Shown piece after piece: positions 26,285-33,934 of a stretch of DNA of 64,000 bases; position 1 is the stretch's first letter; the number at the start of each line of letters is the position of its first letter. Under the pieces are notes generated by a model that worked only from the letters and a program-made list of their open reading frames with translations, was not told the DNA's origin and made no database searches. Source of the DNA: Paenibacillus glycanilyticus NBRC 16618 (GTDB lineage Bacteria; Bacillota; Bacilli; Paenibacillales; Paenibacillaceae); contig NZ_BILY01000004.1 in assembly GCF_004000805.1 (NCBI RefSeq), positions 62,001-126,000 of the forward strand, in the 5' to 3' direction. The translations under genes were made by a program, and so were the position numbers.

Positions 26285-26324
26285 AGAAAAGACACACGCA
26301 AGCGGCTATTGCCAGGCGTGTGTC
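26285..26324 (-). terminator. Terminator of the beta-mannosidase gene
   Basis: Minus-strand stem GACACACGC / GCGTGTGTC with a 16-nt loop, then TTTTCTCTT. It separates the mannosidase from the transporter operon, so these are two transcripts. Confidence 0.85.
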
Positions 26325-26348
26325 CTCCCTTCCCTTCCATGATGAGCT

Positions 26349-28820
26349 TTATTCAAAAGTATCGTATAAGCTTGTAACAACTAGCTGCTCGCGGAACGCA
26401 GCCAGGCTAAGCGGCTCGGACAAGCCGTCCTTCGGTACCGTCACAACGGCCGGGCGATCGGCCGAAAGAGCAAATACGTTGTTGCTCCAGCGGGCGTCGG
26501 CATGGCTCAGCTCCAGCAATACGAACGGCGCAAACGCCCGGCTGTCCAGCGTAACGACAAAACGGTCGTCTTCCTCCACAACCGCAGCGCGGATTTCCGG
26601 ATTCAGCAGCTCAAAATGCTTCGGCTTCACGAACAGAGCCGTACCCTCGCTGATCGTCTCTTTGCCCCTGACAAATTCGTATGCTAGATAGCTTTGGCCT
26701 AACAGCTGCTTGGTCGTCAGCGTCTCCGAGAAATCGAGCGAGACGATCTCTTCCGAAGCGAGAGCGTCCAGCGTTACTTCGGCTTCGCCGAATTGGATCG
26801 TCTCCGACTTGCGGTCCAGCAGTCTCCAACGGAGCTGCCCTTTGACCGTCTGCAGCGTTTCGTTGGTCACGTGAAGCGATACCGTCGTCCCTTCCTCCAG
26901 AGCGGATGCAAGCACCGGCGCAAAGAAACGCTTGGCGGCATGATGCGTCGCCTTCCATCTGCCGAAGTAATCCAGACTGGACCAGGACGCGCCCGGCCAG
27001 ATGTCGTTAAGCTGCCAGTAGACCGCACCCATGCATCTGCCGCGGTTGCGTCTCCAATGCTCCACGCCAACCCGCATGCCTTCGGCCTGAATGAGCTGGG
27101 AAACGTATAGCAGCTTCTCGAAGTTTCTCGGATATTTGAAATATTCGCTGATGTAATACATGATCTTTTCGTTGCCGGTGCCGTTCTTCTGATGAGCCTC
27201 CATCACCCGCGAGAAAATATTGCGGTCTTCGGGAAGCGTAAACGTCTCCACCGTCTTGATGGAAGGGAACGACTGCAAGCCGAACTCGGACATAAAGCGC
27301 GGATGCAGCGTCCGGTATTCCGTTATCGGCTTCCGTCCGTGCCAGACATCCCAATAATGCATGTCGCCGATATCTTCGTTATTCGGATCGTCAATACCGC
27401 CCTTGGAGGATGGCGAGGATACCAAATAAGAGGTGTTTGGATCAAGCGACTGCGACAGCACCGGCAGGAACTCTTCGAACTGCTTCAGGTAATCGTCGCG
27501 CTGCTTCTCGCCGTAACGCTCCGTCCAGCCCCAATACGCCCATGCATATTCCAGCTCGTTGTTTCCGCTCCAGAGGCCCAGCGAGGCATGGTGACGAAGC
27601 CGCTTCATATTGTCGATCGTCTCGAGGCGGATATTTTCCTTAAACTCGTCATTGAAATCGTAAGCGCCGCAAGCATATAAGTGATCCTGCCACACGATCA
27701 AACCGTGCCGGTCGCATAGGTCATAGAAATAATCGTCCGCGTAGTACCCGCCGCCCCAGACGCGGATGCAGTTGTAGTTAGCCTCGACGCAGCTTTGGAT
27801 CAGCTGCTCCGTCCGTTCGTTGCTGCGCCGCCCAAAGATGTTGTCCTCGGGAATAAAATTGGCCCCCATCGCGAAGATCTGATGACCGTTAATTTCAAAC
27901 GCAAACGATTCGCCCCATTGATCCGGTTGACGGGCGACATGCAGCGTCCGGAGTCCGATGCTCAGCGAGCGTTCATCCAGTATCCGGTCTCCGCTCCGAA
28001 GTTCGACCCGCAGCCCGTATAAAGGCTGGCTTCCGAGATTGTTCGGCCACCATAGCTCGGGATTCTGAACAGCGATCACGAGGTTCGAGATGTCGCCAGC
28101 TTCGTACACCGACGCCTCCAGCGTCCTTCCATCCGGTGTCTCGATCGTGGCGTAAAGAGCAAGCGATTCGTCAGAGGACCAGCGCTGCAATTCCGCGGCG
28201 ATATTCACCTTAACGTTATTGTCGCCATGCTGCTGCGTAATGTAGACATCATCGATTCGGCCAATATTGAAGCCGCATAGCGTTATATCCCGCCAAATGC
28301 CCATATCCGGCAGCTGCGGACCCCAATCCCAGCCAAACATGCTATGCGCTTTGCGCAAATGCGAGATGCCCGGTACGGCGTCGGCGCAGCTCGTCAGAAA
28401 AAGCTCCTTATCCTTCGCAAGCACGAAGTTCGTGGCGGAGCGGATAATGACGTGAATGTCATTGCTGCCTGCGGTGAGCAGCCCCTTCACATCGGCTTCG
28501 TAGGTCCGGTGCATATTGTCCGTATTTAATACGGCTTGTCCGTTTACGTAAACCTCGCAGAGCGTATCCAGCCCTTCGCAGCGGAGCAGCACGCAGTCCA
28601 TCCGCAGCAACTCCCCGTCGACGAGGAAGCTCCGCCGGTATTCGTAATCGAACTTCGTCAGCTCCAAAATATCGTATTCGTTATCTCGATAATACGGATC
28701 TTCCATCTTGCCTGCAGTCATTAAATCATGGAATACGGAGCCGGGAACAATCGCGTTGTTCCACTCCGCTTCATCCGTTCTTTTCATCGTCCAATTGCCG
28801 TTTAGCGTTACTAAGCGCAT
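26349..28820 (-). CDS. GH2 beta-mannosidase
   Basis: 823 residues from the ATG at 28820 (MRLVTLNGNWTMKRTDEAEW; GCAGGTTGATAAGC upstream). The order is a jelly-roll sugar-binding domain, an immunoglobulin-like domain, a TIM barrel and C-terminal sandwiches. The acid/base Glu is in WSGNNELEYAW (about residue 422) and the nucleophile Glu in FMSEFGLQSFPS (about 511), close to the known beta-mannosidase positions. HSMFGWDWGPQ near residue 140 is typical of mannosidases rather than galactosidases. No signal peptide, so it acts on imported oligosaccharides, removing terminal mannose. The divergent AraC gene at 29015 is the probable regulator. Confidence 0.94.
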   Translation of the reverse strand: MRLVTLNGNWTMKRTDEAEWNNAIVPGSVFHDLMTAGKMEDPYYRDNEYDILELTKFDYEYRRSFLVDGELLRMDCVLLRCEGLDTLCEVYVNGQAVLNTDNMHRTYEADVKGLLTAGSNDIHVIIRSATNFVLAKDKELFLTSCADAVPGISHLRKAHSMFGWDWGPQLPDMGIWRDITLCGFNIGRIDDVYITQQHGDNNVKVNIAAELQRWSSDESLALYATIETPDGRTLEASVYEAGDISNLVIAVQNPELWWPNNLGSQPLYGLRVELRSGDRILDERSLSIGLRTLHVARQPDQWGESFAFEINGHQIFAMGANFIPEDNIFGRRSNERTEQLIQSCVEANYNCIRVWGGGYYADDYFYDLCDRHGLIVWQDHLYACGAYDFNDEFKENIRLETIDNMKRLRHHASLGLWSGNNELEYAWAYWGWTERYGEKQRDDYLKQFEEFLPVLSQSLDPNTSYLVSSPSSKGGIDDPNNEDIGDMHYWDVWHGRKPITEYRTLHPRFMSEFGLQSFPSIKTVETFTLPEDRNIFSRVMEAHQKNGTGNEKIMYYISEYFKYPRNFEKLLYVSQLIQAEGMRVGVEHWRRNRGRCMGAVYWQLNDIWPGASWSSLDYFGRWKATHHAAKRFFAPVLASALEEGTTVSLHVTNETLQTVKGQLRWRLLDRKSETIQFGEAEVTLDALASEEIVSLDFSETLTTKQLLGQSYLAYEFVRGKETISEGTALFVKPKHFELLNPEIRAAVVEEDDRFVVTLDSRAFAPFVLLELSHADARWSNNVFALSADRPAVVTVPKDGLSEPLSLAAFREQLVVTSLYDTFE

Positions 28821-29014
28821 GCTTATCAACCTGCTTTCAAATGTATGAATTGTGCTGGAATGATGCCATTCCTTCGACATTAGGTTAGGAAGGATGCATG
28901 ATTCGGCCCTATCGTAGCATTCGAAGCCATTTAACGTCTTGTTATGCAAATGCTTTTTTTGTGCTATATTAACATCACTATTTAAATCCAACGACGACAA
29001 GGAGGACGGCCTCC

Positions 29015-29854
29015 ATGACCGTTAACATGCTGTACGCCGCGGCGCTGATCGATCCGCTTGTGCAATCCAACTTTCACATCGTGCACTCGGTCAGACACGC
29101 TTATCCGCTGCACGGACACGACTTCTACGAAATCTTTATCGTCATTTCCGGCCAATGCACGCATTTGATCAACGGTGACGTCCAATTGCTGAAGGAGGGG
29201 GACATGGTATTCATTCGTCCCGACGATACGCACGGATACGATTTGCTGGAGGGAAAAGACTGTCAGTTCTTGAACGTCAACTTCTATAAAGAGGTTGTGG
29301 AGGGCGCTTTCGATTACATCGGACACGCGGCGTTTGCCCAGGCGCTCCGGAGTCCGCAGCTTCCGCCCGTCATCCAGCTGCCCGGAACGGACATGGAGGC
29401 TCTCATGAGAAAAAGCGAGCAGATTCAGCTGTTTAACTCGACCGATAAGCAAAAGGCAAGAACGATGGCCCGCAGCTTCTTAAGCGATGCCTTAACCCAT
29501 TTCTTCCTTCACTTCCGCAATGATAGCACGCGGGCGCTGCCGCAATGGTTCGATCAGCTGCTCGCGCAGCTGCAGCGAAAAGAAAATTTCAGCGCCGGAC
29601 TGCCCAGGTTGCGGGAATTAACGGACCGGAGCGACGGCCATCTTAACCGCGTATTCAAGCAATATCTCCGCATGACGCCAACGGCTTATTTGAACCACCT
29701 CCGGCTAGGCCATGCCAAAAACCTGCTGCTCACCACGCAGCTGCCCATCGTCGATATCGCTTACGACGCCGGGTTCGATAATCTAAGCCATTTCTACCAT
29801 CTCTTTAAAGACGCCTACGGGATTGCACCGGGCAAAATCCGCAATTGGCAATAG
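29015..29854 (+). CDS. AraC-family regulator next to beta-mannosidase
   Basis: 279 residues from an ATG preceded by AAGGAGGACGGCCTCC. The N-terminal cupin carries HGHDFYEIFIVISGQCTHLI and EGDMVFIRPDDTHGY; the C-terminal HTH pair ends VDIAYDAGFDNLSHFYHLFK. The RhaS-like cupin suggests a sugar inducer. It is divergent from the GH2 gene with about 195 bp between starts, where a TACGAT box lies on the minus strand at 28911-28916. Confidence 0.9.
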   Translation: MTVNMLYAAALIDPLVQSNFHIVHSVRHAYPLHGHDFYEIFIVISGQCTHLINGDVQLLKEGDMVFIRPDDTHGYDLLEGKDCQFLNVNFYKEVVEGAFDYIGHAAFAQALRSPQLPPVIQLPGTDMEALMRKSEQIQLFNSTDKQKARTMARSFLSDALTHFFLHFRNDSTRALPQWFDQLLAQLQRKENFSAGLPRLRELTDRSDGHLNRVFKQYLRMTPTAYLNHLRLGHAKNLLLTTQLPIVDIAYDAGFDNLSHFYHLFKDAYGIAPGKIRNWQ

Positions 29855-29875
29855 CGGCAGGCTATACAAATAAAA

Positions 29876-29912
29876 GGGGCTGTCTCAACCTAAGATTGAG
29901 ACAGCCTCTTTG
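29876..29912 (+). terminator. Terminator of the AraC gene
   Basis: GGCTGTCTCAA pairs with TTGAGACAGCC, followed by TCTTTG; the 7-nt loop is CCTAAGA. It lies 21 bp after the AraC stop. Confidence 0.85.
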
Positions 29913-29929
29913 CTTAGACCAGTAGGTTA

Positions 29930-30129
29930 AATTGCAAACTGCGCATTCGATGTTCTTCCGATCGCCATTGCTCGGCGATTCCCCTAAACGGGGAATAAGG
30001 AAGGAATCCCCTCACAAAAGCGAACGTTCCACTTCTCCAGAATCATCGAATGCTCCGTTTGGCATTAACCTTCCCTTACATTCGTACGACTTGGGGGAAG
30101 AGGTCCTCTTGGTTCTGCTATTGGGATAA
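29930..30129 (+). other. Unassigned 200-bp segment with a short open frame
   Basis: Together with the flanking terminators this fills the 345-bp gap between the AraC and namA genes. It holds a 59-codon plus-strand frame from the ATG at 29950 to a stop at 30127-30129, with no ribosome binding site and a composition (many Ser, Pro, Arg) that does not look like a normal protein. A small hairpin (GGAATC-type palindromes around CCCCTAAACGGGG) is present at about 29980-29995. It has the feel of a conserved or repeated intergenic element, which only a search could show. Confidence 0.35.
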
Positions 30130-30151
30130 CTGAACTATTCTTGTGAAAAAA

Positions 30152-30183
30152 AAGCGGTGCAGGATTTAGTCCTGCACCGCTTT
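30152..30183 (-). terminator. Terminator of the namA gene
   Basis: AAGCGGTGCAGGA pairs perfectly with TCCTGCACCGCTT; on the minus strand it is followed by a run of T. It lies 17 bp beyond the namA stop. Confidence 0.9.
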
Positions 30184-30199
30184 GGGTCATTAAGTTATA

Positions 30200-31231
30200 T
30201 TAACCGCGCGCGAAACCGCGATCGTATTGTCTTGGAACTTCGATCTCTTTGTGGAGAACGGTCGCTGCTTCGAGGGCCCAGTAAGGATTGCGAAGCATGC
30301 CTCGGCCGACGGCTACAAGGTCCGCGTCTTCGTTGCCGATCACGGAGTTGGCGAGCGCTGGATCGTCTAGTCTGCCGACTGCGATAACCGGGATATCCAG
30401 TGCTTCTCTGATCGCTCTCGCGAGAGGCACCTGGTAACCCGCATGCGTACCCGGTCTGCCGGCAGCCGCGATCTGACCTTCGCCGCCCGCGCTGATATGG
30501 AAGAGGTCGACGCCAGCTTCTTTGAATTCTTTCGCGAAAGCAATGCTTTCGTTAATGCCATAGCCGCCTTCTACATATTCGCGTGCGGAAATCCGCATAA
30601 TTAACGGCATATGGTCCGGCATTTCGCTTTTTGCGGCTTTAATCACTTCTTTGCCGAATAGCGTCCGGTCTTGACCGTATTTATCGTTTCTTTTGTTCGT
30701 CAGCGGAGACACAAACTGGTGAATCAGGTAGCCGTGGGCACCGTGAATCTCAATCGTATCTACGCCAGCCTGTACGGCACGGCGCACGGCAAGTCTAAAT
30801 TTCTCCACCATTTGCTCTACTTCTTCGGTAGTCAAAGCCCGGGGCGTTTTGGAATTTTCGTCAAAAGGAATTGCCGACGGGGCTACCGGCAGCTCCGCGT
30901 CCTCGGCTTTACGGCCGGCATGGGCAATCTGAATGCCTATCTTGGCCCCATGCTGATGGACGGCATCAACGATGCGGGCTAGCGCCGGAATATGATCATC
31001 CGACCACAATCCCAGATCATAATCGGTAATCCGGCCGTCCGGCTCGACGTCCGTCATTTCGATAATAATCAATCCCGCACCGCCAACCGCGCGGCTGACG
31101 TAATGCGCGTAATGCCAATCGTTTGCGATGCCGTCTTTGGCCGTTACCGAGTATTGGCACATCGGCGGCATAACGACGCGGTTTTTCAAGGACAAGCTTT
31201 TCATTTCGTACGGAGTAAATAAGTGCTTCAA
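30200..31231 (-). CDS. namA: NADPH dehydrogenase / old-yellow-enzyme ene-reductase (NamA/YqjM type)
   Basis: 343 residues, an FMN TIM barrel. MKHLFTPYEMKSLSLKNRVV then MPPMCQYS places the redox-tuning Cys at residue 25, as in YqjM of Bacillus subtilis. IQIAHAGRKAE and the substrate-binding IEIHGAHGYLIHQFVSPLTN are diagnostic. The enzyme reduces activated C=C bonds, quinones and nitro compounds with NADPH and is linked to electrophile and oxidative stress. Cytoplasmic. It is divergent from a LysR gene that may respond to the same electrophiles. Confidence 0.95.
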   Translation of the reverse strand: MKHLFTPYEMKSLSLKNRVVMPPMCQYSVTAKDGIANDWHYAHYVSRAVGGAGLIIIEMTDVEPDGRITDYDLGLWSDDHIPALARIVDAVHQHGAKIGIQIAHAGRKAEDAELPVAPSAIPFDENSKTPRALTTEEVEQMVEKFRLAVRRAVQAGVDTIEIHGAHGYLIHQFVSPLTNKRNDKYGQDRTLFGKEVIKAAKSEMPDHMPLIMRISAREYVEGGYGINESIAFAKEFKEAGVDLFHISAGGEGQIAAAGRPGTHAGYQVPLARAIREALDIPVIAVGRLDDPALANSVIGNEDADLVAVGRGMLRNPYWALEAATVLHKEIEVPRQYDRGFARG

Positions 31232-31451
31232 AATACGATCTCTCCTCTATTCTATAGTTCCACGGATCCAATTCGGCTACATCATAATGTACCCCGTTTC
31301 GGACAACTCATGAACAGGCATTTGTAAAGAAATGTTACAGAGCCCATTATACCCTTGTTCCGACAATAAAACTAATTATATAAATTGCATTAAATCATAA
31401 AAATATTTATAATTTGGTTTTACTTATGAACAATAGAGGATGAGGAATAAG

Positions 31452-32312
31452 ATGGTCGATTTTGAATGGTACCGAAGCTTTATTGCTATCTACAAGCATC
31501 ACTCCGTCTCCGAGGCCGCCAAGACCAGAATGATGACGCAGCCCGCCATGAGCCAGCATTTAGCCGCACTTGAGGCCGAGGTTGGCGAAGCTTTATTTAC
31601 GCGAGTATCGAGAAGACTTGTCGTAACCGAACGGGGGAAGGAGCTCTACTCCCGGGTTGCGCCGTTAGTCGAGTCCCTGGAGGAAACAACGGCCGGGCTG
31701 AAATCCACGTCCCTGCCGAACAATAAAGTGTTCCGCATTGGCTTGTCCCTGGAGTATTTCCAGGAGCTGTTTCTTCCCAAGGTTACGAATTCCGGCATGT
31801 GCAGCGTCTCTTACTTCGGGACCGCCGACCAATTGCTCGAGCTGTTAAAAGAAGATCAAGTGGAGCTCATTATTACTCCCAAGAAATTTATCGTGCCCGG
31901 CATTGAGTATGAACTGCTAATGGAAGAGACGTTTACGATCATAACGCCGGCTTCGCTCGAGATCCCCGATCTTCACCATCCCAAAGAAATCGAGGAATGG
32001 TTGTCCGCGCAGCGATGGATTTCCTACGGGCTGGAGCTCCCGATTATCAGACGTTTATGGAGAGAGCATTTCAAGAGACGTCCTCTAATTAAGCCCAAGC
32101 ACGTAATCCCTAATCTGCATGCGGTCGTTAGAGCCGTAGAGATGGGAGCCGGAATCAGCGTGATCCCGACGTATCTGCTCGAGAATTCGAAGGCCGGTAT
32201 CCGTACCTGCTTCGACAATCTGACTGTCACCAATGACCTGTTGATTGGTTATAAAAGCAAGCATAAGCATCTTCCCGAGCTGCAGGAGATTATTTCGATT
32301 ATCCGGAAATAA
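31452..32312 (+). CDS. LysR-family regulator divergent from namA
   Basis: 286 residues from the ATG at 31452, which is preceded by GAGGATGAGGAATAAG; an in-frame ATG four codons earlier overlaps that site. The N-terminal HTH reads HSVSEAAKTRMMTQPAMSQH, then AALEAEVGEALFTRVSRRLV. The effector domain has normal length. The strongly AT-rich 220-bp gap to namA is the shared control region. Confidence 0.93.
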   Translation: MVDFEWYRSFIAIYKHHSVSEAAKTRMMTQPAMSQHLAALEAEVGEALFTRVSRRLVVTERGKELYSRVAPLVESLEETTAGLKSTSLPNNKVFRIGLSLEYFQELFLPKVTNSGMCSVSYFGTADQLLELLKEDQVELIITPKKFIVPGIEYELLMEETFTIITPASLEIPDLHHPKEIEEWLSAQRWISYGLELPIIRRLWREHFKRRPLIKPKHVIPNLHAVVRAVEMGAGISVIPTYLLENSKAGIRTCFDNLTVTNDLLIGYKSKHKHLPELQEIISIIRK

Positions 32313-32446
32313 TAAAAAATGCCGCTTAAATGGCAGCTTTTTGCTTATGCTAGCTAGCTAGATTGTCGAGAACCCCAGGATCATTTGTAATCTTCCTGTA
32401 ATATTTCGCTCAGGTTCCTTTCATCATCGGCTCCTATAATAAGGGA

Positions 32447-32508
32447 CATGACCCCCCTTTATATATTCTCTATTGTTGCCTGCGGCTGATTGCCGCAGGC
32501 TTTTTGTT
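32447..32508 (+). ncRNA. Candidate small RNA, copy 1 (C-rich, with own promoter and terminator)
   Basis: Within a 124-bp unit (32385-32508) that recurs at 55048-55171 with about six mismatches. A TATAAT box lies at 32435-32440; the predicted transcript starts near 32447, carries an exposed C6 run (ACCCCCCTTT) and ends in the stem GCCTGCGGC / GCCGCAGGC (32478-32500) followed by TTTTT. No ORF of note is inside. The C run could pair with Shine-Dalgarno sequences, as in Gram-positive C-rich regulatory RNAs. It lies between convergent genes; only the plus strand has the U run. Confidence 0.62.
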
Positions 32509-32529
32509 GCTTCTTGCGCCTTATTCCTC

Positions 32530-33663
32530 TCAGTCTGCGACCTTAGCGCTTACCTTGATATCGTCAAAGTAAAGAGTAGTCAGCCCTTCAAAGCCTGAAT
32601 CGGAGCCAATTAGAATAAAGATCTGGCCTTTGGCGTTCGCCGTCACCTTGGCGTTGTAGTCAAACTCAACACGCTTATACCCTTCCTTGTCCACATCCGG
32701 TTTAGCCGCATTGCCGATGACCTTGACATCCTTGCCGCCGGTTCCTTGGCTGCCGATGTCTACGTTCATTCTGTAATATTCTTCACCCGAAGAGGAGGTA
32801 GGCACGGACAACGGCTCGCTCGGCAGGATACCGGCCTTTATGAAGATAGATTCCGCAGGCGAGCCTCCGATACCAATCGATCCTCCTCCCGCTTCGGTGT
32901 ACATCGCAAATTTCAAATTAACGTTGTAAGAGGTATTTGGTTTGAAGCCTTCAATACCTTTGGAAAGATACATAAACAAATCATCGCTTCGATTATGCCC
33001 GGAAAGCTTCAAGCCGTAATTAGAAGTATTGTTCGGGACCGGAATCAAGCTGCGCGCAAAGTCGAGCTCGTAAATCTCTTTGTTATAGTTGGTCGGCATA
33101 TCGGCAAAGCCGCCCTTCCATCCTTCCGTATCCTTCGCAAATGAATAATTGGAGTCCAGACTGGCAGGAGTATTCGCCTGACTGGTGAGAGTAACCGTAT
33201 TGGCTGCAGACACCCATTGCAGGCGGGCCCCCATAAGAGCCGCCAACGACCGGGCCGGAACAAATACCGTTCCCTTGGCCTGGCGAACCTGCTCGGGCAG
33301 CTTGATTTTCTCTCCCTTCGCATTTACCGCATAGGAAGAGTTCAAGGTGAATTTAATCGTTCCGAAGGCTTTCCCCGACAAGGTAATCATTCGATCCTTG
33401 TTATTCCAGCTTATCGATGCGCCGAGTGATTCGGCAGCGGCTCTAACGGGAACCATCGTGCTTCCGTTACGAACATAAGGCGCTGCGAGCAAGCTATGCT
33501 TGCCCGTGTTATCGCTATAAAGAACATCGTTAATTTTGAAAGTAACCGCAGAAGCCGCGGCAGTTGCAGATTGGCTTTCTGCTCCGTGTACTATTGAAGC
33601 GCTGCCTGCTGAAATCGCGGTTGCGACAAGAAGACTGGACAGCATGAGATTTTTTTTACGCAT
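32530..33663 (-). CDS. Secreted stalk-domain protein with a C-terminal beta-sandwich
   Basis: 377 residues. A signal peptide (residues 1-28, cleaved after VHGA) is followed by the copper-amine-oxidase N-terminal-like stalk domain at about 40-150 (YVRNGSTMVPVRAAAESLGA, VFVPARSLAALMGARLQW), common in Paenibacillus surface proteins. From about residue 165 a separate beta-rich domain (NYSFAKDTEGWKGGFADMP, SNYGLKLSGHNRSDDLFMYL, TLYFDDIKVSAK) has the look of a carbohydrate-binding module. No enzyme motif is seen. AGAAAGGAAG precedes the ATG. Transcription may be affected by the minus-strand terminator in its leader (33757-33829). Confidence 0.85.
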   Translation of the reverse strand: MRKKNLMLSSLLVATAISAGSASIVHGAESQSATAAASAVTFKINDVLYSDNTGKHSLLAAPYVRNGSTMVPVRAAAESLGASISWNNKDRMITLSGKAFGTIKFTLNSSYAVNAKGEKIKLPEQVRQAKGTVFVPARSLAALMGARLQWVSAANTVTLTSQANTPASLDSNYSFAKDTEGWKGGFADMPTNYNKEIYELDFARSLIPVPNNTSNYGLKLSGHNRSDDLFMYLSKGIEGFKPNTSYNVNLKFAMYTEAGGGSIGIGGSPAESIFIKAGILPSEPLSVPTSSSGEEYYRMNVDIGSQGTGGKDVKVIGNAAKPDVDKEGYKRVEFDYNAKVTANAKGQIFILIGSDSGFEGLTTLYFDDIKVSAKVAD

Positions 33664-33756
33664 ATTTATATTCTTCCTTTCTGCTCAGATGTACTTTCTA
33701 GACGCATCTATGAATTTAAAGGTTACAGCCTTTACAATTTGCAATTATTGGCGAAA

Positions 33757-33829
33757 GAGAATTAAAAGAAAGCACCCGGCTTTGCAAGCAAAGCTGGGCG
33801 CTTTCTCAGTCTGTACATATTTTTTTAGG
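33757..33829 (-). ncRNA. Short terminated transcript upstream of the stalk-domain gene (leader or small RNA)
   Basis: On the minus strand TTGGTC (33859-33864) and TATTAT (33836-33841) are 17 bp apart, a good vegetative promoter. About 25 nt after the predicted start lies a stem GAAAGC-CCCAGCTTTGC with GCAAAGCCGGG-GCTTTC (33768-33805), followed by TTTTAATTCT. No minus-strand gene lies upstream that would need this terminator, so it is either an attenuator for the gene at 33663 or a free RNA of about 73 nt. Confidence 0.45.
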
Positions 33830-33892
33830 GGAAAAATAATATTACACTATACTATAATGACCAATAAAGTTTGGAGAAAGGGCAATCCTTAC

Positions 33893-33934
33893 ATGAACCA
33901 TGCCTTATATATAAGCCCTACCATGGAACAATGA
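33893..33934 (+). CDS. 13-codon upstream ORF coupled to the hydrolase gene
   Basis: ATG at 33893 follows GGAGAAAGGG, the only good ribosome site of the transcript, and reads MNHALYISPTMEQ. Its TGA stop overlaps the ATG of the hydrolase (ATGA), so ribosomes ending here can restart on the larger gene, which has no site of its own. A TATAAT box lies at 33853-33858. No known leader peptide is recognised. Confidence 0.5.
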   Translation: MNHALYISPTMEQ

